Assembly: GCF_009908295.1 (NCBI RefSeq)
Contig: NZ_JAAALO010000004.1
Coordinates: 914,629 to 978,628, forward strand
Source of the DNA: Micromonospora rubida
GTDB lineage: Bacteria > Actinomycetota > Actinomycetes > Mycobacteriales > Micromonosporaceae
Direction of reading: 5' to 3'
DNA length: 64,000 nt
Shown here piece by piece: positions 50,905 through 59,419 of the stretch; positions within the stretch are counted from its first letter, which is position 1; each line of letters begins with the position of its first letter. The notes beneath the pieces are model-generated. The model had not been told where the DNA came from. It made no database searches and worked only from the letters and a program-made list of their open reading frames with translations. The position numbers and the translations under genes are program-made.

Positions 50905-51774
50905 ATGTCGACCTTGGCGTACGAGATCGTGGACGTCTTCACCGACCGCCCCTTCGCCGGCAACCCGCTGGCCGTGGTGTTCGGTGCCGAAGGGCTGGCC
51001 ACCGAGCAGATGCAGGCGCTCGCGCTGGAGTTCAACCTGTCCGAGACGGTGTTCGTGCTGCCACCCACGCAGGTCGGGGTCACCTACCGGGCGCGGATCT
51101 TCACCCCCACCGACGAGCTGCCGTTCGCCGGGCACCCCAGCGTCGGCGCGGCGGTGACCGCGAGCCGGCGCGGGATGTTCGGCGTGGGGCAGGTCACCCA
51201 GGAGTGCGGGGCGGGGGTGCTGCCGATCGAGGTGACCGCGACCGGCGCGACGCTCACCGGCGGCATTCCCACCCTCGGCCCCGAGCTGGACCTGGAGCCG
51301 CTGCTGGAGATGACCGGCCTCACCGCCGACGACCACGCCGGCCCGGCCCCCCGGGTGGCCGGCTGCGGGCTGGAGTTCCCGTACCTGCCGGTGCGCCCGG
51401 ACGCGGTGGCCCGCGCCCGGTTGAACGCGGCGGCGGCGGAGCGGTACGGAATCGAGCACGTCAGCGTCTTCTCCTGGGAAGCCGACTCGCAAACCGCGCA
51501 CACCCGGGTCTTCGTGCCCGGACACGGCGTAACGGAGGACCCGGCGACCGGATCGGCCGCCCTCGGGCTCGGCGTGTGGCTGGTCGCCAGCGGCCTGCTC
51601 CCGGGCGACAGCCGTTCCTCCTACGCCGTCCGGCAGGGCGCGGAGATCAACCGCCCGTCCTTCCTGGCCTGCACGGTCACGGCCGCCCACGGCGCTGCGG
51701 TCGGCGCCACGGTGACCGGCGACGTGATGGCGGTGGCCCGGGGCGAGATCGCCGTCCCGCCCTTCATCGGCTGA
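50905..51774 (+). CDS. PhzF-family epimerase/isomerase
   Basis: A 289-residue diaminopimelate-epimerase-fold protein. IVDVFTDRPFAGNPLAVVF starts it, FNLSETVFVLPP carries the catalytic Glu (about 46), PTDELPFAGHPSVGAA follows (about 70), and VTEDPATGSAALGLGVWL closes it (about 210). ATG 50905 lies only 27 bp from the divergent MgtE/CBS gene. Substrate is unknown. Despite the name there is no phenazine cluster. Confidence 0.92.
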   Translation: MSTLAYEIVDVFTDRPFAGNPLAVVFGAEGLATEQMQALALEFNLSETVFVLPPTQVGVTYRARIFTPTDELPFAGHPSVGAAVTASRRGMFGVGQVTQECGAGVLPIEVTATGATLTGGIPTLGPELDLEPLLEMTGLTADDHAGPAPRVAGCGLEFPYLPVRPDAVARARLNAAAAERYGIEHVSVFSWEADSQTAHTRVFVPGHGVTEDPATGSAALGLGVWLVASGLLPGDSRSSYAVRQGAEINRPSFLACTVTAAHGAAVGATVTGDVMAVARGEIAVPPFIG

Positions 51775-51855
51775 GCGGCGCGCCGGGCCGGCAAGGTGCG
51801 ACCCGTGGTGGCGGTGCGGTCGCGCGGGCCCGAGAACATGCGGGAGGATGCCGTA

Positions 51856-52371
51856 GTGACGGACGAGGTGGACGAGCGGGTCGCGACGCCCCTGGTCGAC
51901 GAGGCGGTGAAGAAGGCCGCCGTCGCCTGGGTGGGCGTCGCGGGCGAGCCGGCGCGGGCGCTGTGGTGCGTACCGGTCGAGGGGTCGCTCCTGGTGGTGA
52001 GCGGGCCCGGCGAGCAGTCGGCGCCCGGCCTGGCGGAGGCCGCCGAGGCGCAGGTCACCCTGCGTGGCGACCACGGCGGGCGGATCGTCGCCTGGCCGGC
52101 CCGGGTGGCCCGGGTGACTCCCGACAGCGAGGAGTGGACGGCCCTGGCCCCGACGGTGGCAGCCAAGCGGCTGAACGCCCCCGGCCCTACGGCCGACCTG
52201 GTACGGCGGTGGGCCGCCGAGGGCTGCGCCCTGGTCCGGCTGGTTCCGGCCGGCGAGCCCGCAGCCGGCGACCGGCTCCCGGACTCGTCGCTCGCTGAGC
52301 CGCCCCGCCCGGCCCCGGTGGTCCGGGTCACTCGCAGTCCGTTCCGCCTGCATCGGGTCCGCCGCCGCTGA
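51856..52371 (+). CDS. Conserved hypothetical protein (possible split-barrel fold)
   Basis: A 171-residue protein from GTG 51856, with GGAGG 8 bp upstream. After a helix (VDEAVKKAAVAWVGVAGE) it is beta-rich: ARALWCVPVEGSLLVVSGPG, AEAQVTLRGDHGGRIVAWPA and ARVTPDSEEW. This is reminiscent of an FMN-binding split barrel, but no flavin motif is certain. The basic tail ends FRLHRVRRR. It follows phzF by 81 bp on the same strand. I do not assign a function. Confidence 0.65.
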   Translation: MTDEVDERVATPLVDEAVKKAAVAWVGVAGEPARALWCVPVEGSLLVVSGPGEQSAPGLAEAAEAQVTLRGDHGGRIVAWPARVARVTPDSEEWTALAPTVAAKRLNAPGPTADLVRRWAAEGCALVRLVPAGEPAAGDRLPDSSLAEPPRPAPVVRVTRSPFRLHRVRRR

Positions 52372-52718
52372 ACCGCCCGCCCCGCCTGCCGCAGTCCCCA
52401 CGACCTACGGGGCCGGGTCCTTCGCCGCCGCCCGGCGTGCGGTCGGAAGCGCCGGCCGGGCGACCGTAGCCGTCAGGGCACGGCCGCGCCGGGGTGATGC
52501 CCAGCGACCGAGGGTTGTCCGGACATCGCGGGGCGCCCGCACTCGGCGACCGGGACGGCGAGAGCGGCAAGGCCGTGAGGGCGGCAAGGCCGTGAGGGCT
52601 GCGCGAGGGCGGCGAGGGGCCGCAAGGGGCAAAGCGACCAGGACAGCGGGCAGGCCAGGGCGCGTACCGCTGCCGGAGCCCGGCCGGTCCCGAGGCGGGT
52701 GGCCGGCCGCGTGGCGGG
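52372..52718. other. Gene-free convergent region
   Basis: 347 bp between convergent genes. It contains a perfect 17-bp tandem duplication, GCGGCAAGGCCGTGAGG at 52564-52580 and 52581-52597, and loosely related G-rich repeats to about 52640. I see no protein-like frame or classical terminator. Confidence 0.5.
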
Positions 52719-53417
52719 TCAGGCCGGCACGGCGGCCGGGTCCACCAGGTCGATGACCTCGGTCAGCGAGCGGAGCACGGGCCCGGTCCAGTCCGGCTCG
52801 GCGTCGAACACCATGTGCTCGGCCAGGTCCGGGGCCGCCAGCCGCACCGCCGTCAGGCCCGCCTGCTCCGCGCCGGTGAGCTCCCGGCTGCCCCCGTCGC
52901 CGACGTACAGGCAGTCGGTCGGTGGCAGCCCCAGCAGCCGGCACGCGGCCAGGTAGAGCGCCGGGTCGGGCTTGCAGCGACCGACCTCCACCGAGAAGAC
53001 CCGCACGTCGAGCAGCGGGTCGACGGCCAGCTGGGGCAGGAACGCCGGCAGCTCGTGGGTGCAGTCGCTGACCACCCCGGTGCCCAGACCGCGCCGGCGC
53101 AGCGCCGTCAGCACGGGCACCGCCTCGTCGCGCAGCCGGGTGTCGGCCCGGACCGCCCGGTGCCGGGACCGGACCGCCGCGCGCAGCGCGCTCTCCGGCG
53201 GGTCCACCCCGGCCTGGTCGCAGACCCAGCGCAGGGTCGCCTCGGCGTCGCCGAACCGCCCGCTGGCGCGCTCGTAGTAGCTGCGGTCGAGCACCGCGGC
53301 GAGCGCCTCGACCGGGCAACCGAGCAGTTCGGCGGTGAACCGGTGTGCCGCGCCGCGCTGCACGGAACGGGTGAGCGTGCCGAAGAAGTCGAACAGCACC
53401 GCATGGAAGACGGGCAT
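52719..53417 (-). CDS. HAD-superfamily hydrolase
   Basis: A 232-residue HAD phosphatase. Motif I is VLFDFFGTLTRSVQ, in which the first Asp is the nucleophile but the usual second Asp (DxD) is Phe-Gly-Thr, as in haloacid-dehalogenase-type enzymes. Motif II is GVVSDCT (about 110), motif III is CKPDPALYLAA (Lys at about 150), and motif IV is YVGDGGSREL (about 173). ATG 53417 has GGAGG upstream. Substrate is unknown. It is divergent from the DMT exporter. Confidence 0.9.
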   Translation of the reverse strand: MPVFHAVLFDFFGTLTRSVQRGAAHRFTAELLGCPVEALAAVLDRSYYERASGRFGDAEATLRWVCDQAGVDPPESALRAAVRSRHRAVRADTRLRDEAVPVLTALRRRGLGTGVVSDCTHELPAFLPQLAVDPLLDVRVFSVEVGRCKPDPALYLAACRLLGLPPTDCLYVGDGGSRELTGAEQAGLTAVRLAAPDLAEHMVFDAEPDWTGPVLRSLTEVIDLVDPAAVPA

Positions 53418-53525
53418 GGGAAGGTACCTCCGGGCGTCAGGGGGGAGGGTCGCCAACGGAATTCCCTGATCGTAACCGGACGATGACGTTCTGTGCCGTC
53501 CTGGGTCGTGTGAGGATTGCTCTTC

Positions 53526-54497
53526 GTGTCCGTACCCCCGCAGCACCGCCCGCCGGTCGACGCGCCGACCGTCGGCGTCGTCGCCCTGGCCGTCGTCGCG
53601 GTCTCCTCGTCCGCGCCGCTGATCGCCTTCGCGGCCGCGCCGGCCCTGGCGATCGCCTTCTGGCGGAACCTGCTCTCGGTCGGCGTGCTCGGCCCGTTCG
53701 CGCTGGCCCGGCGGCGGGCCGAGTTCCGGGCGCTGACCGTCGGCGCGGGCCGGCGCGAGGGCTGGTACTGCGTGCTCTCCGGGGCCGCGCTGGCCGTCCA
53801 CTTCGCCACCTGGATGCCGAGCGTCCGACTCACCTCCGTTGCCGCGGCCACCGCCCTGGTCGCCACCCAACCGGTCTGGCAGGGGCTGATCGCCCGGGGT
53901 CAGGGGCGCCGGCTGCCGGCGGCGGTCTGGGCCGGCATCGGAGTGTCGGTCGGCGGCGCGGCGCTCGCCTCGGGGACCGACTTCGGCGTCTCCGGCCCGG
54001 CGTTCGCCGGCGACCTGCTCGCGCTGGTCGGCGGCATGTTCGCCGCGGTCTACACCGCCCTCGGGGAGCGGGCCCGCAGCACCGTCAGCACCACCACGTA
54101 CACCATCGTCTGCTACGGGGTGTGCGCGCTGGTCCTGCTGGCGGTCTGCCTGGTCGGCGGGGTGCGGCTGGGCGGCTGGGACGCCGGCACGTGGCTGGCG
54201 ATCCTCGCCCTGGTGGGCGGCGCTCAGCTCCTCGGCCACTCGATGTTCAACTACGCGCTGCGCCGGATCCCGGCGACCACGGTCAGCGTGCTGATCCTGC
54301 TGGAGGCACCCGGGGCCGCCCTGATCGCCTGGGCCTGGCTCGGCCAGTTCCCCCGGGCCACCGCGCTGCCCGGGCTCGCGCTGCTGCTGGTGGGCGTCGT
54401 CGTGGTGGTGCTCGGTGGGGCGCGCGCCGGCCGCCGGGTCGTCCCCACCCCGCTGCCCGCCGACGCCACCCCGCTCGTCGAGCGTCCGCCGGCCTGA
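53526..54497 (+). CDS. DMT-superfamily (EamA) transporter
   Basis: A 323-residue membrane protein with ten predicted helices in two EamA halves. Examples are VGVVALAVVAVSSSAPLIAF, LAVHFATWMPSVRLTSVAAA in the first half, and LILLEAPGAALIAWAWLGQF in the second. GTG 53526 is preferred to TTG 53517. It probably exports an amino acid or metabolite; the substrate cannot be inferred. It is followed by the KimA-like gene on the same strand, 88 bp on. Confidence 0.9.
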   Translation: MSVPPQHRPPVDAPTVGVVALAVVAVSSSAPLIAFAAAPALAIAFWRNLLSVGVLGPFALARRRAEFRALTVGAGRREGWYCVLSGAALAVHFATWMPSVRLTSVAAATALVATQPVWQGLIARGQGRRLPAAVWAGIGVSVGGAALASGTDFGVSGPAFAGDLLALVGGMFAAVYTALGERARSTVSTTTYTIVCYGVCALVLLAVCLVGGVRLGGWDAGTWLAILALVGGAQLLGHSMFNYALRRIPATTVSVLILLEAPGAALIAWAWLGQFPRATALPGLALLLVGVVVVVLGGARAGRRVVPTPLPADATPLVERPPA

Positions 54498-54585
54498 CTC
54501 CGCGTACTTTCCGCGGCGAATGTCGCGGTTCCGCCCGCCCCGATACACCTCTTCGGCGACAGTGCGAGGGGAGAGGGGCGGTGGG

Positions 54586-56745
54586 ATGGGCAAAGGCGGT
54601 GGGGAGGGGACGGTCGTCACCCCAGCGGCGGAGTTTCCGGCCCTCGGGCCGGAGGAGCTGGGGTCGCTGCGCCGGATCGGGGACCGGTGGCGGGTGGCCC
54701 GGCCAGACCGGCCGGGGCCGGCGGGTGAACTGCCGGTGGACCCGACCCTCGGGCAGTACCGCCGCAGGCCCGCCCCGAGCCGGTTCGGCCGGCTGGCGCC
54801 GATCGAGATGTTCCAGGTCGGGGAGCCCGACGAGCTGGTCGCCACCGAGCCGGCGAACCTGCCCGGCTCCCGCCTCGGTCGCGGCCTCGCCCGACTGCGC
54901 CGGGGGGCGCTCGGGCCGCCGCTGAGCAGCGCGGCCGTGCTGTACGAGCGGATGCGCAAGCTGGTCGCCCTGCCGGTGCTCTCCTCCGACCTGCTCAGCT
55001 CGGTGGCGTACGGGCCGGAGGCGATGCTGACCGTGCTGGTGCTGGCCGGCAGCACCACGCTCGGGCTGTCGTTGCCGCTGGCCGGGGTGCTGGTGGTGCT
55101 GATGATCACGGTCGGCGTCTCCTACCGGCAGACCATCCCGGCCTACCCGCACGGCGCCGGCTCGTACATCGTGGCCGGCGACAACCTGGGCGCCGGGGCG
55201 GGACTCGCCGCGGCGGCCGGGCTGATGGTCGACTACGTGCTGACCGTGTCGGTGTCGGTGGCCGCCGGGGTGCACGCCGTCACCTCGGCCCTGCCGGGGC
55301 TCACCGGGCTCACCGTTCCGCTCGGCGTGCTGATGATCGCGGTGCTGCTCGCCGGCAACCTTCGGGGCGTACGTACCGCCGGGAACCTCTTCGTGCTCCC
55401 CACGTACGCCTTCGTCGTCGCGCTGCTGGCGGTGCTCGGCGTCGGGTTCCTCCGGGCGGCCGGCCGGGGGTTCGCGGCGCTGCCGCCGCCGGACGTGCCG
55501 GTTGCCGAAGGGCTGGGCCTGCTGCTGGTGCTGCGGGCGTTCTCCTCCGGGGCGGTGTCGATGACCGGCATCGAGGCGGTGTCCAACGCGGTGCCGGCGT
55601 TCCGGCCGCCCGAGTGGCGCAACGCCCGCACCGTGCTGAGCTGGATGGTCGCCATGCTGGTGTGCCTGTTCGCCGGCATCGTCGTGCTGATCCACCTGAA
55701 CGGCCTGGTGCCCCGGCCCGGTCAGACGCTGCTGTCCCAGCTCGCCCGGAGCAGCTTCCCCACCGGCCCCTGGTACGCGCTGGTGCAGGCGGCCACCGCG
55801 CTGATCCTGCTGCTGGCCGCGAACACCGCCTTCAACGACTTTCCCCGACTGCTGTTCTTCATGGCCCGGGCCGGGCACGCCCCGCGTCGGTTCCTGCACA
55901 TGGGGGACCGGCTGGAGTTCGGCAACGGCCTCGTGGCGCTCTCCGTGACGGCGGCGCTCGTCTTCCTCGCGTTCGGCGGGCACACCGAGGCGCTGATCCC
56001 GCTCTACGCGGTCGGGGTGTTCCTGGCGTTCACCCTCTCCCAGGCCGGGATGGTGGTGCACTGGCGACGCCGGCGCGGGGCGGGTTGGCGGCGCCGGCTG
56101 GCGGTCAACGCGCTCGGCGCGACGATGTCCGGGTTGGTCCTGCTGACCGCAGCGGTCGCCAAGTTCGCCGAGGGCGCCTGGGTGGTGCTCGTCGCCGTGC
56201 CGTTGCTGGTGCTGCTGTTCCACCGGGTGCAGCGGCACTACCGACGGCTGAACCAGGCGCTGGCGCTGCGCCCGCCCGGAACTCCCCCGGCGTCCCCCGG
56301 GCTGCCCCTGCCGGCCGAGGGTCAGGAGGTGCCACAGCAGATCCGGCACCTGGTGGTGGTGCCGGTGGCTCGGCTCAACCGGGCCTCGCTGCGCGCCCTC
56401 GCGTACGCGGCGTCGCTCGGGCAGCCGACCCTGGCGGTGCACCTCGCCCCGAACGAGGAGGAGGCCGACCGGTTCCGTGGGCAGTGGGAGGCGTGGGGGG
56501 ACCACCTGCGGCTGGAGACGATCGTGTCGCCGTACCGGGCGGTGATCGGGCCACTGGCCCGCTACCTGGAGGCGCTGCACGCCTCCAGGGCCGACCTGGT
56601 GCTCACCGTGATCGTGCCCGAGGTGGTGCTGCGCCACCCCTGGCACCGGCCGCTGCACAGCCAGGTGGAGCGGCGGCTGCGCCGGGCACTGCGGGAGCTG
56701 GCCGGGGTGGTGGTGACCAGCGTCCCGGTGCACCTGCCCGGGTGA
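54586..56745 (+). CDS. KimA/YdaO-like APC-superfamily permease
   Basis: A 719-residue protein. A long cytoplasmic N-terminus (about 120 residues) precedes KLVALPVLSSDLLSSVAYGP, closely like the (S/A)DALSSVAYGxE signature of KimA-type high-affinity K+/H+ symporters. About 12 membrane segments follow to residue 560, including SFPTGPWYALVQAATALILL and NTAFNDFPRLLFFMARAGH. A soluble C-terminal domain (RHLVVVPVARLNRASLRALA, HLAPNEEEADRFR) resembles a universal-stress/nucleotide-binding fold. Start ATG 54586. In Bacillus this family is controlled by c-di-AMP. I see no ydaO riboswitch in the short leader. Amino acid transport cannot be excluded. Confidence 0.85.
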   Translation: MGKGGGEGTVVTPAAEFPALGPEELGSLRRIGDRWRVARPDRPGPAGELPVDPTLGQYRRRPAPSRFGRLAPIEMFQVGEPDELVATEPANLPGSRLGRGLARLRRGALGPPLSSAAVLYERMRKLVALPVLSSDLLSSVAYGPEAMLTVLVLAGSTTLGLSLPLAGVLVVLMITVGVSYRQTIPAYPHGAGSYIVAGDNLGAGAGLAAAAGLMVDYVLTVSVSVAAGVHAVTSALPGLTGLTVPLGVLMIAVLLAGNLRGVRTAGNLFVLPTYAFVVALLAVLGVGFLRAAGRGFAALPPPDVPVAEGLGLLLVLRAFSSGAVSMTGIEAVSNAVPAFRPPEWRNARTVLSWMVAMLVCLFAGIVVLIHLNGLVPRPGQTLLSQLARSSFPTGPWYALVQAATALILLLAANTAFNDFPRLLFFMARAGHAPRRFLHMGDRLEFGNGLVALSVTAALVFLAFGGHTEALIPLYAVGVFLAFTLSQAGMVVHWRRRRGAGWRRRLAVNALGATMSGLVLLTAAVAKFAEGAWVVLVAVPLLVLLFHRVQRHYRRLNQALALRPPGTPPASPGLPLPAEGQEVPQQIRHLVVVPVARLNRASLRALAYAASLGQPTLAVHLAPNEEEADRFRGQWEAWGDHLRLETIVSPYRAVIGPLARYLEALHASRADLVLTVIVPEVVLRHPWHRPLHSQVERRLRRALRELAGVVVTSVPVHLPG

Positions 56746-56800
56746 GGCGGGCGTACCCGGCCAGCCGGCCGCTGGTCACCGCCGCGGGGCGGCTGGCGGG

Positions 56801-57649
56801 CTACCCGGCATCGATGCCGACCGCCTTCGCGCTGGCGGCCCAGAGGCGGGCGGCGAGTCGCGGGTCGGCGGCCTTGCGCAGCGGGCGGCGGGGTCGCCGG
56901 TCGGCGTAGTAGCCGCCGGACGTCAGCCTGGCCGGCTCCTGGTCGGCGAGCCAGACCAGCGTCTCGGCGCCCTTCTCCGGGCTGCGGAACGGCAGGACCC
57001 GCATGCCCAGGGCCACCAGCCGGCTGTCCGCGCCGAACCGGGTCCGCACCACACCCGGGTGGAAGCAGTACGCGGGGATCTCCGGCCACCGCCGGGCCGC
57101 CTCGGCGGTGAACAGGATGTTGGCCTGCTTGCTGGTGCCGTACGCGCGCATCGGCCGGTAGCCGCGCAGCGTGGCGTTGAGGTCGTCCGGGTCCAGTACG
57201 CCGCTGCGGTGCGCCCCGGAGGCGGTGGCCACCAGCCTGCCGACCCGATCCCGCAGCAGGGTGCTGAGCAGGAACGGGGCCAGGTGGTTGGCCTGCATCG
57301 ACAGCTCGAACCCGTCGATGGTGGTGACCGGGCGCAGCACGATCGCCCCGGCGTTGTTGGCCAGCACGTCGATTCGGTCGTACGCGGCGCGTAGCCGTTC
57401 CGCCAAACCCCGCACGTCGTCGAGGACCGCGAAGTCGGCCCGGAACAGCTCGGGCCGCTCGCCGCTGGCGTCCCGCACCCGGTCGCCGGCCGCCTGGAGG
57501 CGGGCCGGGTCCCGACCGACCAGTGCCACCTGGTCTCCGCGACGGGCCAGGTCCACGGCGGCGGCCAGTCCGATGCCGGAGCTCGCCCCGGTCACCACCA
57601 CGACCCGACGCCCAGTGAGATCTTCCACAGGTCCATTCACCCCGGTCAC
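56801..57649 (-). CDS. Short-chain dehydrogenase (retinol-dehydrogenase-like)
   Basis: A 282-residue SDR: VVVVTGASSGIGLAAAVDLA, ALVGRDPARLQA for NADP, NNAGAIVLRP, catalytic Ser in ATASGAHR (about 141), and YGTSKQANILFTAEAA (YxxxK, about 168). The C-terminal YYADRRPRRPLRKAADPRLA is of the RDH/oxidoreductase-NAD type. It starts at GTG 57649. Divergent from the CitE-like gene by 110 bp. Substrate is unknown. Confidence 0.9.
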   Translation of the reverse strand: MTGVNGPVEDLTGRRVVVVTGASSGIGLAAAVDLARRGDQVALVGRDPARLQAAGDRVRDASGERPELFRADFAVLDDVRGLAERLRAAYDRIDVLANNAGAIVLRPVTTIDGFELSMQANHLAPFLLSTLLRDRVGRLVATASGAHRSGVLDPDDLNATLRGYRPMRAYGTSKQANILFTAEAARRWPEIPAYCFHPGVVRTRFGADSRLVALGMRVLPFRSPEKGAETLVWLADQEPARLTSGGYYADRRPRRPLRKAADPRLAARLWAASAKAVGIDAG

Positions 57650-57759
57650 GGCACGAGGTTACCGTGGCGTCACAAACACCTTTGCGATCGTTAAGTCCGC
57701 CGGCGCGGCGGGCCCCGTCAGCCCGTCGGCCGCCCGCCGACGCGGGAAGGAGCGCATCC

Positions 57760-58716
57760 ATGGCCGCTGTCGGTCGCCCCCGCCGATCCTGCCTCGCCGT
57801 GCCCGGTTCCAGCGTCAAGATGCTCGGCAAGGCCCAGGGCCTTCCCGCCGACCAGGTCTTCCTGGACCTGGAGGACGCGGTGGCCCCGCTGGCCAAGCCG
57901 GACGCGCGCAAGAACATCGTGGCCGCGCTCAACGAGGGCGACTGGGCCGGCAAGACCCGGGTGGTCCGGGTCAACGACCTCACCACCCCGTGGACGTACC
58001 GGGACGTGATCGAGGTCGTCGAGGGTGCCGGCGCCAACCTGGACTGCGTCATGCTGCCGAAGGTGCAGAACGCCGCCCAGGTGCAGTGGCTGGACCTGAC
58101 GCTCACCCAGATCGAGAAGACCCTCGGCCTCCAGGTCGGCCGGATCGGCATCGAGGCCCAGATCGAGAACGCCGCCGGCCTGGTCAACGTCGACGCCATC
58201 GCCGCCGCGTCGCCCCGGGTGGAGACCATCATCTTCGGGCCGGCTGACTTCATGGCCTCGATCAACATGAAGTCCCTGGTGGTGGGCGCGCTCATCCCCG
58301 ACTACCCGGGCGACCCGTACCACTACATCCTGATGCGCATCCTGATGGCCGCCCGGATGCACGACAAGCAGGCCATCGACGGCCCGTTCCTGCAGATCCG
58401 GGACGTCGACGCGTTCCGGGAGGTGGCCGGGCGGTCGGCCGCGCTGGGCTTCGACGGCAAGTGGGTGCTGCACCCAGGGCAGATCGACGCCGCGAACGAG
58501 GTCTACTCGCCGGCCCAGGCCGACTACGACCACGCGGAGCTGATCCTCGACGCGTACGAGCACTACACCTCGGAGGCGGGCGGCCGGCTCGGCGCGGTGA
58601 TGCTCGGCGACGAGATGATCGACGAGGCGTCCCGCAAGATGGCCCTGGTGATCGCGGCCAAGGGTCGCGCGGCCGGGCTGACCCGCACCTCCAGCTTCAC
58701 GCCCGAAGCGGGGTGA
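57760..58716 (+). CDS. HpcH/HpaI-family CoA ester lyase (CitE-like)
   Basis: A 318-residue TIM-barrel lyase of the CitE/malyl-CoA lyase family. It has RRSCLAVPGSSVKMLGKAQG (CoA contact), VFLDLEDAVAP with metal-binding acidic residues (about 35), IGIEAQIENAAG carrying the second metal Glu (about 130), and FGPADFMASINM (about 165). The KWVLHPGQIDAANEVYSP segment is diagnostic. ATG 57760 with AAGGAG upstream. It likely cleaves malyl- or methylmalyl-type CoA thioesters. The acyl-CoA dehydrogenase 2.2 kb away may act in the same route (inference). Confidence 0.92.
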   Translation: MAAVGRPRRSCLAVPGSSVKMLGKAQGLPADQVFLDLEDAVAPLAKPDARKNIVAALNEGDWAGKTRVVRVNDLTTPWTYRDVIEVVEGAGANLDCVMLPKVQNAAQVQWLDLTLTQIEKTLGLQVGRIGIEAQIENAAGLVNVDAIAAASPRVETIIFGPADFMASINMKSLVVGALIPDYPGDPYHYILMRILMAARMHDKQAIDGPFLQIRDVDAFREVAGRSAALGFDGKWVLHPGQIDAANEVYSPAQADYDHAELILDAYEHYTSEAGGRLGAVMLGDEMIDEASRKMALVIAAKGRAAGLTRTSSFTPEAG

Positions 58717-58770
58717 GCCGGTGCCGCCCCGGGTCCCGGGGCGGCACCGGACCGTCGTGCCGTCCGCGCG

Positions 58771-59301
58771 TCAGTAGCTGCTGCTCGTGCTGCTCGTGCT
58801 GCCCGCGTAGATCGCGATGCCGATCATCACGATGTAGAAGATGATCCCCAGCACGATCAGGCCGGTGAGGATCCAGCCGACGATGATGGCCGCCTTCGCC
58901 ATTCCCTCCCCGCCCTCGCCGGTCTGCCGGATCTGCTTCTGGGCGACGTGACCCATGATCGCGCCGACCGGCGCGGTGATGCAGGACGCGAAGCCGACCA
59001 GGGCGAGTACGAGCGCCGCGATGGCCAGGCCGTTGGTCCTCGGCGGCTGCGGGTACCCGTACCCGGGGTAACCGGCCTGCGGGTAGCCGGCGGGTGCGTA
59101 GCCGGGCACGGCGTACGGGTCGGCGGCGGCCGGCGCGGGCTGCGCCGACTTCATCCCCGCGTACGGGTCGACGGGCGCGTACGGGTCCGTGCCCGTCGGC
59201 TGGCCAGGGACAGGCTGCCCGCTGACCGGCAGGGTGGGGTCGACCGGAGGGTTGGACGGCTGGGACCAGGGGTCGGTGCCGGACGGCGGCGGATATGTCA
59301 T
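58771..59301 (-). CDS. DUF4190 membrane protein with Pro/Gly/Tyr-rich N-terminus (a)
   Basis: A 176-residue protein. The first 85 residues are Pro/Gly/Tyr/Ala repeats (GYAPAGYPQAGYPGYGYPQP). Two helices of DUF4190 follow (NGLAIAALVLALVGFASCIT, AAIIVGWILTGLIVLGIIFY) with the conserved polar turn GHVAQKQIRQTGEGGEGMAK between them. Start ATG 59301. A close paralogue lies at 60351-60782. They flank the SDR gene. Role unknown; similar proteins occur widely in actinobacteria. Confidence 0.88.
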   Translation of the reverse strand: MTYPPPSGTDPWSQPSNPPVDPTLPVSGQPVPGQPTGTDPYAPVDPYAGMKSAQPAPAAADPYAVPGYAPAGYPQAGYPGYGYPQPPRTNGLAIAALVLALVGFASCITAPVGAIMGHVAQKQIRQTGEGGEGMAKAAIIVGWILTGLIVLGIIFYIVMIGIAIYAGSTSSTSSSY

Positions 59302-59419
59302 CGGTTCTCTCCGTCTGTCGAGGGTGCGCGGTCAGGGTAGCCAGGCCCGCCCAGAACCGGCGCCCCCGTTACCGGGTGCCGCGTTGCCCGGCGGGGGCGC
59401 AGCGGGCAGGATCGCGGGC

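Noticed and set aside
54498..54585. ydaO/c-di-AMP riboswitch in front of the KimA-like gene
   Set aside because: Only 88 bp are available and I see none of the conserved helices; a covariance search would settle it.
53108..55109. Long minus-strand frame leading into the HAD gene
   Set aside because: The HAD protein begins at ATG 53417 with a good ribosome site; the upstream part is antisense to the transporter genes.
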